Below are positions 1 through 13,500 of a DNA stretch of 64,000 bases, piece by piece. Made by a program: the position numbers and the translations under genes. The number at the start of each line of letters is the position of its first letter. Position 1 is the stretch's first letter. The notes below the pieces were generated by a model that was not told the origin of the DNA, searched no databases, and saw nothing but the letters and a program-made list of their open reading frames with translations. This DNA is from Stratiolaelaps scimitus (taxonomy: Eukaryota > Arthropoda > Arachnida > Mesostigmata > Laelapidae): positions 7,021,501 through 7,085,500 of the forward strand of contig JABWDB010000013.1 of assembly GCA_019614645.1 (NCBI GenBank). Reading direction: 5' to 3'.

Positions 1-544
1 GGGGGCAGCTTGTTCAGGGAACCGCCAGCTCAGGAATTCATTCTAAATACCGAGTCGCATGGGTGACGCTGGGGACAAGGTAGAGCTTTTCGTGTTCTGC
101 CCCGCGTGCGCTGTGACGTAACGTGTTTTGTGGCCGCCCTTATTGACGATGTCGTTGTCGGCATTAGCGGGTCGGCCAATCGGATCAGCCACAGAGAATA
201 GTCGCCGGGAGGGGAGGGCATGCATGTCCGCGAGGGGGTTTACGTGAGTTGTTCACGTAGACGATAACCGCTGGTGTTTTTGCGTTACATCCGCATTTCA
301 TTGTTTCATTCGATGGATGAGAACGTGTGCAGCGTGCATTCTCTGATGTGCAAATGATGTTTAGAAGTGTTGTCTGAGGCTGTCTCCTCGTAGTGGCTTC
401 GCAATTAGTACGGGAGTGAAATACAGTTGTTGTCGCTATAAGCAGTAATTTTTTCTTCTAATGCAGTCTTCACAATATAAAATTGGTCGTATTACAGGCA
501 ACTGCTTCGCTTCGTCACGTAAGCCTGAATGTACATAGATCGTA

Positions 545-583
<39 letters not shown>

Positions 584-3500
584 CTATGTATATGCGATTG
601 AGGATCAAGATCCCCTGAAAATAGTGGGTATTGCCCGAAACCGACTTTCCCGATACAATTTCCTCTCGTTATTACGGTATTATCTGTTCATATAACATAC
701 GTACAGATGTCTGCCCCCCCCCCTGTTTCCCTCATTCCAACGTATTGTCTGCGGCCGAAATCTTCTTCTCTTCGTTCGTTTCGCCGAGGGCTCCTACCGG
801 CACGATCACAGATACGATTAATTACCGCTCATCATCATCATTATGGACGACGAAAGGAGCACACGCATTCAGCGAATTCGCTTTACTCTGGACAGAAATG
901 CAGCGTTTGATGCCACCCCGCTCCAGATGAACGAGTCGGGTAGGGAGAGAGGCACCGCTATGCCGTCGCCGGAGTGACTCGACCGGGCGAACGCTGCGAT
1001 GACTAGCGCCCGAGTCGCGCAGCTATCAGACCCCTTTATCGGTGGCAACGGATGTCTGATCTACAGCAGTGGTCCGATAGCTCCGCGGGTCGTGGAAGTG
1101 GTTGACGCCGCAGCGGCAGTTGTAGTCAAGCGATGCTGCTACATAGCTCGGGTAGAATCGGCAGAAGCGGACGTTCGGCCAGCCTATTTCATTTCTCCAC
1201 CATCGACTGATTCGTCACCTGGACACTGGCGCGGCTCGAACCGCATTCATCGTTTACTGCGGTAGAAACGCTATCACAGGGGGCGGTGGACACGGAACAC
1301 AGCGTTAGTAAATAGTACCGCACGACGTGAACGTCCGCTGCGCTACAAGCGTTCCGTTGAATGGCGCCAGCGCCGCCCGGGCGGGGGGTGGGGGTGGGTA
1401 GGGTATGGCAGTATTGCTGATCCTCAACGAGCAGCGTGGACCGACCGACGAGTGGCTTCACGGTTTCTAGGCGGCGTTGCCGCCGTCGTCCGCTGCTGCT
1501 GCCCGTTGATATCGGCCCATTTCTGTTGTTTGTGCCCAAGCGTCAACGAGGCGCTCCCCGGCCAACGACGATCCGAGGCGTTCGTCCGCGCCCGCCAGCG
1601 TTACCTATTGCCGACGACGATCGGCAACGGGAGAATCCGCTGATAGCCGCCGAATCCGCGAAGCGATCCTGCGCTGTTATGCGTCGAACGTGCAGCGCCG
1701 AAGCCCCTGCTTCTGCCGCCACCGCCGCCGCCTCAACGACGGACGCCACCGCCGGAACCATGATCAGGATCGCTGGAGCCGCCGCATCTCGTATACACGA
1801 AGCGACACACACACAAACAGGCAAGAATTGGCCGCTGCAGCATCTAGCATCATACAGTTTGTGTGTGTGTGTGTGCCACTGTCTGGGTGTCTGCTTGTAA
1901 GTGGGACCGTGACGACACACGATTGATTCAACCATTTCCCAATCGACGTTTTCTTCCTACCTGCCCTGGCCTCCCCAAAACCCCAACAGCTATTCCGTCT
2001 TCTCCCATCGCCGGCGATCACCGTTTTGCTGCCGCTCTGGATGCATCTCTCCCTGCGGATAAATTGTTGTCGGCGTAACGGAGGAATAATGCAACCAAGA
2101 ACGGCGCCGTGTGATAACTGCCAGAGTGTAATAGTCGTAGTCGTATTACAACTAGTAATAGTCATGGAAATATAGCACTATATTAGTGTATAATGTGTAC
2201 TGCGAAAAGAACGATTCATTTTTCCGATATTTTCCGTCAATATGCGATATATATTATATATACACACATCGTCGAAAAAATAAGGTGCTATGGCCAGTCC
2301 GGTGAAGGAAATCAGGGGGGAACAACTGGTCCGCCGAAGCAGCAGCTGCTGCTGCTGCTGCTGCTGTAGTCGTTGTTGTTGTGATCGTTGCTGGTTGTTA
2401 CAATATTCGAAGGAGTTACGATATTGTTACTATATAGCGAGAACTATTGCTCCCGCCCGAAAAAAAAATCGTTACTTCGTCCGTGCGACGTTCGGACACC
2501 CGACAACAAAGGGCCGTCGAAGCAGGGAAATCAGCTAAGATACCTTGGGTCGCTACGTTGAAAAGAGGGGCGCTGTCCGGGTATGTTATACATCGGCAGG
2601 CAGTCGCTCCACCGATTGACGGTGGAGACGGCAACCCCGGCTCGTTCGCTCTACTGAGTAAATAGCAAATGCAGCTGTAGTTGCAGTCGAGGATATGGCG
2701 GTGGTGGTGCTGGTGGTGGTCTTGGTGTAGCGGACTAGCTGCGAAAGCAGCCGCTCGGCTCTCGTTTCTTCACTGGCTGTGTTCTCTGGGTGCCTTGATT
2801 ATCGCTGCATAGGCTTGCACGGATAAGCCGTATTGGTAGTAGCAGCAGCAGCAGCAGCATCAGCTAACGCCTTAGTGTTCAGCGCTATATCGGATGTTGG
2901 TCAGTGGACTGAGGGCACAGGCGAGCGAGCGAGCCACACCTCATCATCAAATGAGCCCAGACAGCTGCCACCATTCACGGTACAGCACTGACAGCGAAGG
3001 ACGATGATGGTAACGGTCGCTCGAAAATTCGTGATGGATTTGAAAAATGCTTGTTTTTTTTTGGAAAAAAGAGAAGCGCTTAACATCGGACGAACGCCAC
3101 TGGATCCCTTGTGCTCGGTCACTGCGGACGAGAGCGCCCGGCTGGAATCGAAAACGATCAGACGGAATTGGAATAGTATGGTGGCCAATTGAGAAAAGTA
3201 ACAATGTTTGAGGGTTTAGCAGGTGGGGATTCACATTAAAGAAAAACATTTATGTTATATATATATGTGCGTGTGTGTGTGTGTGCCCCTATTTAGGACT
3301 CGGCCGATCTAACGTTCATGGCAAGCGTAAGAGAGAAGATTCGTCTATATATACATATAATAAGTATGAACTTGCCTCAAATTGTCTTCTCAATCAGCTT
3401 GATGGAGGTTGATGGAAGGAAAACCTGCTCGCACGTTGACAAGACAAGCTCTACTGGTGATGAAGTTATTCACGACGATCGAAACTGATCGATCTCATCT

Positions 3501-4475
3501 CACACCAAAAATTACTTCTCAAGACGTTGGACTCAATGGGTGCCTCGTCATCACCATTCATTGAGTCGAACATTTTTATCATGTATTAATGTCTGTACGA
3601 GCAAACCGCATCTACCACTTGGCGCCATGTCGCTAATTAGAATGCGGCTAAACATAACGGTGTCCATCAGCCACTGTCTCTAGGCAAATCATCGAATGTG
3701 CTATATTTAATTAACAATTTCAGACAGCGTTCAATGGTCGTAAAACGATGTTTATAATAAGGACATGTTGATATACCATGAATGTTCTATATAGAACAGA
3801 GCAGAAATGTCATCTGTGTGTGTGTGTGTGGTGTACAATGGTGTGGGACGTAAATTTCCTCGGAAATCGAATACCCGACCGCCTTTCGCGCATATCAGCG
3901 AACAGTCGATATGCGAGCATAAACGGATCAATTTCTGTTGCGTGCATTCGACAAGCGGCTTGTCGAGTATAACGTGTGTGCCCGTGACATGCCTATCCAA
4001 CGACAGTAACAACAGCAGCAGCAACAACACCACCGCCACAACCACAATCACCACCCTGCCGCTCGACACGATTCACGTGTCTGACGTCAGCGACGTGGAT
4101 TGCCACTGCCAACTGCAACGGGCTGATCTATTCTATAAACAAATTGGCCAAATAGACACTAATAACGAATTCTATCAGTAGGATAGGGCATAGATAAGGG
4201 CCTAACGTTGGCACAGCTTCCTCGTTTGCTGCGCACTTTGATTGAGTCGACGATGGAACATCGCACAATCGCCGCCCCCCCCCCTGTCTCGAACAGCTAA
4301 ACGGCGCAGACTCAACCGGCCAGTGATCCGTGCAGGGCTCTATCGAGTCCGCTGCTCCTGTTAGCCAAGTCACTCGCGCAGCCGATGAAATCGCAATCGT
4401 TCGGAAATATAAAAATATTCTAGGATAAAATAATATATATGTTCTAGTATTGATAGCAAGTCGATACACTAACAG
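1..4475. other. No gene identified; low-complexity 5' region
   Basis: The stretch holds a (TA)n tract at 543-580, a CAG/CTG run at 2336-2366, a C-run at 714-723, GT runs at about 1860-1873 and 3270-3283, and several CG-rich segments (900-1750). I found no exon with a convincing coding frame and matched splice sites. The missing signal-peptide exon of the DOMON/SEA gene could lie here or to the left of the window. Confidence 0.5.
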
Positions 4476-4653
4476 TTTGTGGAATTTAGTGCAACTGATA
4501 GCTGCCGCGCCATTTCCGAACTCTGCCATGGTATACTGGCCACCGATGCTAACTGGCCCTACGTGGCCCGATCTTCTTCGAGACGAAACGAAGAGCGGCA
4601 GTTGGTGTTCCGCATTCCCAGCGAGCAGCCCATCGTCAGCCAGCGCTGTCAGC
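4476..4653 (+). CDS. Exon 1 found (N-terminal region, start uncertain)
   Basis: The open frame follows an in-frame TAA at 4470-4472, so the exon must begin at a splice acceptor: after the AG at 4475, or at a later AG near 4487 or 4497. It encodes [10 protein letters not shown], then NWPYVARSS and [16 protein letters not shown], with three cysteines. The donor CAGC|GTGAAT leaves one base that joins the next exon as CGA (Arg), in perfect phase. No signal peptide is visible. An ATG at 4528 opens a different frame whose phase does not fit exon 2. Confidence 0.65.
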
Positions 4654-7600
4654 GTGAATGCACACAGTTGTTACTGCGTTGAAATTTCGAGTCGTGCCCT
4701 TCGGTGTTCGTGTTTGCGAGGTTGGGGGCATCTTGTCTCCCCTTATGCAGATACAGCAGCAGCAGCAGCAGCAAAGGTGACGCTGGCGCAATACGCAGTA
4801 AGGCTAGTTGCACTGGTCGTAATCGTATTTTTGGCCATCTTCGATTTTTCCACCGCCGCCAGTCCTGCTGCTGCTGCTGGTGCGGCGGCGGCGGCAGCAG
4901 TTGTTGTTGTTATTGTCTATTCGATGTACATTATATAGCGACTCACGCAGACATCGGCTGACTATTGATGCCGTGTTATGACGATGATGCCGTGCTGACG
5001 ATTTTGTTCAATTTGTGTTGGTTTTCAGGAAATGTACGGACATCACTGCCGATGGGAGCCACAATTAACGTCACCTGGCATCTCGCGTATCCACACAGGG
5101 TTCGTATATCTATCGATCTATGTATCTGTCAATCTGCATGTCGTTTAGCTTGTTACGCATAAATAGTGACGGCTCGAACGACGTCGCTTGCCACTGTCCT
5201 GGCCTATGCAGCGTGAACGAGGTCTACGTCACTTGCAACTCTTTGCCCTATCTACATTCACTGGTTCGATGGGGGGAGAGAGAGAGGATACTCGCTGAGA
5301 AAGGAATAACTGTGTTCAGCCGATTACCGGAGTCGGCCGAAGCAATTTCATGTTCAGATATGTGTGCTTCCACACATATATGGCTGTGTTAATTGTGGAC
5401 CTGTTTAAACGTGGACGCTGTACCCGCTATTGGCTCATTTGCTCCTTTGCAGCACGATGCAACGGCTCATATTCGAATGGACCGGCCAGTATTTATTAAA
5501 TATGGAATATATTCATGAAGCAAGCGTTTACACACAAGAAAACACACACTGCTACTCGAGTATTCTATTGGTGTAATAGCTAGGGACTCGAGCGCGACGG
5601 CCGCCTCGTCCAAACGACGAGCAATCCATGGTTTGCACAGCTTAATGGAATGGTTCGCTTTTTCGCTACAGCCATATACGACAAATGGCTATTGCAAAAA
5701 AAGATTGTCTTGCTCATTGCCGACATGTATCAACGCTATATTCCGGCAATAGTCTTCAACAGAGGCGACAAAATTGCCATTCCTCCCCAGCTGATTTGCG
5801 TTAGCTTAATCATCCGCAAGCTTCTCCAAGGTAGGCCAAAGCGTGAGTACTGTTCGATGTTTCAACTCTCTTCTACTGAGAGTTGTCAGTTGTCTCCCAG
5901 ATACGATACACGGTATGAACTCCGTCACTTATATCCTACGGAGCTGGACCTCTGTATCATGTAACAGAGTCCATTCGGGGCTGATGGGCGCGACGCGACG
6001 CCGTGTCTAGCGCTTCCTCGGTGCTAATAGCTTATAAGCGTTTATAGAAGTTAGCAACTTTCGCGACGAAGCTCTACTGAAACTGTCCCGATGATGTATG
6101 CATCGCTCGCATATATCCTTGACAGATCCGTTTGAGGAGAAGTCCAAGAAGGCCAACCCGCCCGCACGATAGTACGTGTGTGATTCGTCTGCGCCTTCAA
6201 ATCATGATGCTAATTATTGTTAGTAGACTGATGGGGCAATTAAAGCGTCACTTACGTACGCTACGTTGCTAATCTAGTTAATCACTCTATTACAAAGAAT
6301 AGCAACATCATACCCTGTGAACAGCCACGAGCAATGAATATATATATATATATATTCATTCTTCACCATGTTGGCTGGTAGGGTTTCACTCACTTTTATT
6401 ATTAACTTATTATATTACAGTTATAAGTATTACTCTCCGTTGTATGGATATTGCAATTATTATTGCTGCCGACTGATCTTCATTCGGCACCTGCTAATTA
6501 GGGACAGAGCCCTCTGTGCTCCGCCGCATCTTATATGTTTCCCTGCATATCTATTTGTATTGCCTTCCTGTCAATGCCTCCGTTCACGTCAGACTTCACA
6601 TCAGTTTAAGTTAAGTTGTAATGAAACTTGTTGTGGATACCCGCACGCTCGTTCGCTATCTCATTTCCCGTAGATTTTCTCAGCTGTGGGTAAAATAACC
6701 GACTTGTCGAAGAACGACTTTGAAAGTCGGCCAAAATAGATCGTTCAACATTCCCATGGCCTTCGTGCTATTTTATGGGCTAAAACCGGCACCGCCTGCC
6801 AGCAGTTCTTAGTGTTCGATAGCGTCCAGTTGGTGTCGCCCTCGTCGACTGGATTATATAAAATGTCGGACACTTTTGGTCGGACGCTTCAACAAATTCG
6901 ATTCGGTCGACGTCAATTGGCGACACTGACTTAGTAACAATTACGGTCATTTTTTTCAATACTGTTTCTATTTCCATTCAAAGTTCGCTCAACTAGTTAA
7001 TGGCTTGATCGCTGCTTACCCATAATATAGGGCATGTCTACACACGTGTACAGCTAATCAGAAAACTATCTAGCCGCGATCTGGTAGACTCGCATTATGA
7101 TTCATGTTACGATTGTTATTGTTGATAGTTTTATTATTATATGATATATCATATAGTCGTACGTTGAGGTCTCTTTTTTTTGTCATTAGATGTAGATATC
7201 TGCATCGAGTCACTTCTGGCCCAACCAGATCGATTAGTGACGTGAAGTCTAAATTAATTTGAAATGATGTAATAGCAATATATATGTTTGCAATTTGGTC
7301 TATGATCTGTAATATAGAGGCACCGCAAAGTCATTTTATCTTTTCGGCCCTCTACTTAATCGCAATTATAAAGGAGAGACCCTCATAAGGTGGCGCATCG
7401 AACGACGTCATTGTTACAGCTATTCATTTTGTTTCAAACGTTGAATCGGACAATGGCCTAATGCGGACACCAGCCAGCCTAGAATTCGCAATGAGTTGTG
7501 CATAGCACAATCGTTGTTCGTAGTAAAGGCATTCATCAATAGATCATTCATTTGATCATACGGGACGATAGCATAACTTTACTTAGTTATCAAAAACAGC

Positions 7601-10485
7601 TGTGGACAATATCGTAGATCGCAATCACCACCTTACTATAGAGTGAGCATGGTAGTCACGCTTAAGTTTAAATGGGAGCTTAGTGAGCTTGTTAGGGTTT
7701 CGCTAGTATATATATATATATATCAGGATAAATTCTGCTCTCATATTGCAATCGGCGTCGGCCCCGTGAGGAACGACGAGTTGAGCACGAGCATTTTTGC
7801 ACTATAACAGTTTAAACGGAGATGTCTGAGAATCAATTTATCCTGTTCCTCACAATTTGAAGCGATACTTCTACGAGACGAAAAATTCGGTGGGAAAATG
7901 CGTTATCACGGCCGGTTCATTTCAAGTTGTGACACCTCGGCAACCATCAGAGCACTGCTCGAAGCATCATCTATTCTCTCTACTTTGCTGCTCGATGTGA
8001 ACGTACTTCTGTGTAGCGGTCATTTTGTCTCTCCCGAAGAGGTGGATTTTCTCGATCGAATTGACGGGCGCTTTGATATGAATGAAGAGACCGGAGTAAT
8101 TTATCTGACACTTGACGAATAGCTTTGCTATTTTCTTCTTCTTCTCGATGAGAATTATATCCAGGTGGCTTTCACATCATAACAGGCGTTTTTTTTCAGT
8201 ATATATATACATATATATAGAAGTCAGCCCCCCAACGTATATATATATATGGCGATACAACTACTCGATTGGAGAAATTGGGGCGATCATGAGCAGACAC
8301 TTCATGGCACTGCATGAATCGAATTTTATAAATCAACTATATATATATATATACAGTGTAAGAACAATTTTGACGCAAAGATACCTACACTTTTCTCTCA
8401 CGCTCATTGCTACAACCCCCCCCCCCTCCCCCGCCTCCCCCATGCGAGGCTTGACAAGCAGGATAATGTCGTTTATTGTGTTGTCCCTCCCAACCATATC
8501 TGATGGTCACATCGAATCGGGAAGCCGGCTCGCTCGTTCGATGAAGCTGCCGCTTGCCCCTCGGCCAAGCACAGCTCGTCCCAATCCCCACAGAGTCCCC
8601 TGCCCTCCCCCCCCCGCGCAGACCGTCACCGTCCAAAGCGAAAAAGAATACCAGCTACAAAATGACAACTACCCCACAACAAGCAAAACAGCCAAAACGA
8701 AAGACGAAACTACAAAGAAATGGAACATCTCCCTGCGCATATCAACGGGCAGCGTCAACGTATCCGCTGCTGTAGCAGTAGCAGCAGCATCGTCATCACA
8801 TTTCAGTTCATTTGGTCGTTAGAGCTTCGTGTTTTTTTTTCGTCGTCGTCGTCGTCGCCATCATCTTTTTTCTAGTGATTGTGGTGGTTGTTGTACGTTT
8901 TTCAAAACGTAATGCGCCTGCTGAGTGAAGAATTGCTTGACTTGCCGCCGTTGCTCCCTGCGGCTCTTCTTCTAGCCCCGGCATACAGCTCTGCCCAAGC
9001 TGGAAGATGAAGCTTCGCAGCGGCAATCGCGGCTTCGGCGGAATGGGGAGATACGACAAAATTACTGGAAAATAAAAAAGCAGCCACGTCGCGATCACAT
9101 GTCACAGCCACATCGCGAGTGGTGGCGGCGGCGGCGGCGATGGTAGGCGCGAAAATAAACGTCCGCATGAGGATGCAAAATGATACCAACCTGACGCGTG
9201 GGTAATTGTGCACGGTGGTGCCGCGGCCGCCGCCACCGCCGCCGCCGCCGTCGGCTTGGTTCACTTCAGCCTTTCGTGTCCGTGTTGTTGCCGAGCTGCC
9301 ACTCGGAACAGTGGACGATTTTCCGGCGGGGCGACCACTCCTGAGAAACGAGCCGGACACGGCTCGTAATTCGTGGTGCGTCGTTGTAGGGTATCGTATA
9401 TCGCTACCTGGGATCGTAGCGTGATTCAACGTGATGCTGAAAAACAACCTTAAACCCAAAACATTATGTTTTTTTCTATCATCCAGCAGCAGCAGCAGCA
9501 TCATCGCAGCAACCAAACGACAATAAGGAAATACTCAGGTGAGAGGTTGCGCTTCCACCAGATCTTTCCCGCGGTTGTGTCAAAAAAGCGTTTTCTTGTC
9601 TCGCGTATATTTTTCTTGGGGGAACTTCAGCCCCCCAAACTTCTTACATGGCGACGCGCGCAGTTTCTGCGCTCGGGCAAAGTGGCGTCGACTAATGTAA
9701 GTGGCAGTGTATATCCGCATTAAGCATCGCTGCTATTTCTTGCATGAAGTTAAGTGTAGTTAGTCGAGTTACCCTCCAACTTCCAGCATTCTGCTTTCGT
9801 TATAGTGGCATGTTCGTGGCACTTTGTTCGTGATAGCCCTACTTAAATTATGGCGTTTTGATTCTGCCAACGAATGGCTTAGATGGTGACAGGACAACCA
9901 TGCTGGTTAAATGAGCACCACGTATGCATTCGGTCGCTAATGAAACAGTTTATTTCCAGCTGGGCGAAATAACGGGAAAGCTCTCCGTTCGTTCTGCTTT
10001 CACAGGCCCCGCAAACGACAATGTTATTATTTAAGATGAATTATCTCTCCGTAGTTTGTGGCGTAAAGATAATAACCCCTGGTGTCATATCTGGTCTGTA
10101 CAGGCGGTGTACGTTGAGTATTCAAGGATTGATTATTATAAATGTACAAGCTTCCAAACAGGTCTGTTTCCGTTAGTAGAACCTATCTGGCAATGAACAC
10201 CGCCGTAGCGTCAGCAAGGCGCCAAATTACCAAGGCATCTAACCTGATATCATAAATACGGACGAATTTTGTGAGGGTATCATTTGTAAATAGAACACTT
10301 GTGAGATGACAGCAGGAGCACTCAAAGTAGATATGCATAATACCCATTCCTAACGTAGCTGTATCCGAAAATCTGATTTATCAGGTAGCTACTAATACTT
10401 GCGTCGCTCGCAACGTTGAGATAGAGAGCTGTTATTCTTTAAACGCACGAAGCCAAACACTTGTCAAATCTTACGGATAGACATA

Positions 10486-10519
<34 letters not shown>

Positions 10520-13500
10520 ATGGGCATGTGTAATGAAAAACAGCATCAGTCACCCAAAGCTCAGAGGCAGCTATATTGAGCGAAGTTAGATTATCTCGTA
10601 ATCTTACGTTCCAGCCTTACGTGAAGCCGATTTGTGCGTTCCGATTTTGATTTACGTCGCCGAAGCGGGCAGCCCCGCGGTGGGCGACACATGGGTCATG
10701 GACAGAGCTCGTTCAATGATATCGGTACGCTGTGTGTGGGGCTGTAATATCTTCGCGCCAATTTCTTCTACTTGCTTCAGGTTTAGCAGTAAACACGAGG
10801 TGTTGTTGTTGTGTTTCCAGGGTAGCTGATGCTTGTCACCGGTTCAGTAGGCCACCGGTAGAACGCCACTAGAAGGACAACACGGTATCCTTGTAGGGGT
10901 CTGACCTATCCAACATGTCCACTTGTGGTGAATAAGTGAAGCGCAGGTGGTATCAACTCAAGTGTCGACGAGACAAATCTATTTGGTCGGCTTTTAACAA
11001 CTTCGTCTGTCACTTTAACAAACCCGCGAAGAATAGATTTCGAGCACACTCATACATAAGTTTCCTCAAAGCGATCAAGCATGGGATTGCTCAGCTTGCC
11101 GCTCGTAGTTATCAATTGCAAGTCGCAGAAGCGGATATATCATATAACAAATTCACTATGATCTCTGCCGCATATAACTGAAAATCTCGATATTTAAGCG
11201 CAAATTTCATCCTCCTCATTATCGACATCCTGAATCGCCATCGGACCTGACGAGCAAAAACGAAATTTCATACATTAGTACAATACACCGACTCAGGTTG
11301 AACCGGTTGAATCACTTCAGCCGATGTGAGCAGCAAACAACGTCGGCTCACGTCGCAGAGATGAACCTAACCTCACTCGTGTCAATGCGGTCAACCGTAC
11401 GCAATGCGGCGATACTGCTACGGCGCACGACAACGCCGTGTGCCGTTTCACTCGATTGCAATAGACATCCAGAGTCCGGGGGGAACCAACAACCGCACAC
11501 ACAGCTCGTGGCGTTTATCACTACCACGCCTCGTCATATTAATATGCTGTCGACTGCACTGACAAGCGAATGGTCACCGCCGCCGCTGCCGGCACCGGCG
11601 GATTTTTACCAGAATGCAGAAATCAGAAAAAGCTGAGGAGAGGCAGCGTCGCCGGCGTACGCGGCGCAGGGTCCCTTCTCTTCAATTGTCTTCCGGATTC
11701 AGCTGTTGCTTTGTTTGTGGCTGTCGCCAGTGCGAATTGCTGCGTGAGACGGCGACGTGGGTCAGTCTCAAGCGCGCGCGCGAGGCGACTTGAGTAGCAC
11801 GGGGCAAGCGGCGTGGCTGAGGGTTTTCGCGGGGTGCGACAATGGCAATTATTATCGACGGGACAAGCGGACAGTGGTCCTCGTGTCTCCGTCGTTCGTT
11901 GTCGCCTGACATTTGCAGTGCGGGGAGGGCGTCGCGGACGCCACTGCTTATGCCTGCGCTGCTGGCTCGGAGCGCCTCTGCCGGCTAGCCGGTCGGTCTG
12001 GCCACCGCGCGATCAACATCTCACAGCAAAATGAGATCGACATCAATTGAACAAGCGTGACAAACAGGCGTCTGACAGCAAACGGCGATGACGCGGTTTT
12101 TCATTCAGTCAAATAGCTTGCTCACGCTTCTACCCTGGGCCCCCCGCCCCTCGCAACGTCTCGACACGATCGAGTAGGATGTGAATACACAACAGGAGCG
12201 ACAACAACGACACTAACAGCAGCTGTCGCGACAACAGCAGCTACAAGGATAGAAGCAAAAATAACGGCAGCAACAGCAGCCGCAGCACAATAACGAAAAC
12301 TGAGAGCATTACGGGATCAGTCATCGGCGAATCGTATTTGCCCATGGGCGGGCGTTTTTATGGTGGTGGTGGTGGTGCTGCTCAGAGGCAGTGGCGTCGT
12401 TTACGAATGTGTCATACAGCCAGTCTACCTGACGCTCTGTCTAGAAGTGTCTCTGTCAGCCTGCTTCCATCAATATGTGTCGTGTGAGGATACGCTCTTG
12501 TCCATACCGACCCATGGGCAAATGAACAAAGGTACACAGCGACACTCACCACATACATATACATGTAGAAGAATACATAGAAACACATATATACTACTTC
12601 TTCATGTGGCTATTTACAGCAGTTCGTGTGGATTAGCTAACAGCAGTAGTAGCTGCAGCAGCAACAGCAACAACAACAACAACAACAACAGTAGTTCGCC
12701 TGTACCCACAAACACACACACACAGGCTCACAGACCTCCTTTTACTATTGTGCACTGCACTCACTATTATTAGAATTATTATTATTATTGTCGAAGTATA
12801 TGCATTGATCGCATTAGCTCGTACAAATATGGCAACAGCAATGGTGACGTCCGTTCGCTGTCGCCTGACTGACCATCACTTCATCATAATCATCGCCATC
12901 CAAATCGGCAGCATTATAATAAACATCATCACGCGATGAAAAAGCTCGTCGTGAATTGCGGCCGCGGTCGGACGACGCGAACGACTTTGACGGTTTTCTG
13001 TCCTGTGTCCCCGAACTGATGGCTTTCGAGTTGCCGGCAGCGGTGTTCGAACATGCGGCTACTGTCGCTGCTGCTGCTGCTGCTGCTGCCGCTGTAGTTC
13101 GGAAACGGCGGCGACGGCGGCGACGGCGGCGACGGTGGAACTGAGCTGGATTGGGACCGAATCGCAGGCAGGACGGTCGCGGCGGATAATCGTACACTGT
13201 GCCAAAGAGCAGTGCGGCATGCCTTGCCCGTCGAAGGCGGACATCGCCGCACACCGGGTGCACAGTCGGCAGTCGCTGCACTAATGCCTGCTGCTGCTGT
13301 TGCTGTTGCTGCTGCTGGCTGTATGCGAGACGACTTCTTTGGGTGGCTTCTGTCAGTCGAAATGCGATCGACCTTGATCCAAGGTCGCGCTTTGTCACCG
13401 TCACCGGTGGCGAAGACGTTGACGACCATCGGCCCTTGTCGTGGGCAGTAGGAATAGCAGTCTTTGCTGTTGTTGCTGTTGCTGCTGTCCGATCAGTTCC

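Noticed and set aside
4530..4938. 162-codon plus-strand frame with a hydrophobic, Ala-rich end
   Set aside because: It overlaps exon 1 in another frame and its exit phase does not fit exon 2. The hydrophobic part lies in the following intron and comes from CTG/GCG repeats.
6125..6171. Exon-like segment encoding [14 protein letters not shown]
   Set aside because: The acceptor and donor are fair, but the phase does not fit between exons 2 and 3 of the host gene and no partner exon was found.
8112..8822. 236-codon plus-strand frame
   Set aside because: It runs through two TA microsatellites (IYIYIY) and a C-run, starts without ATG, and has no domain.
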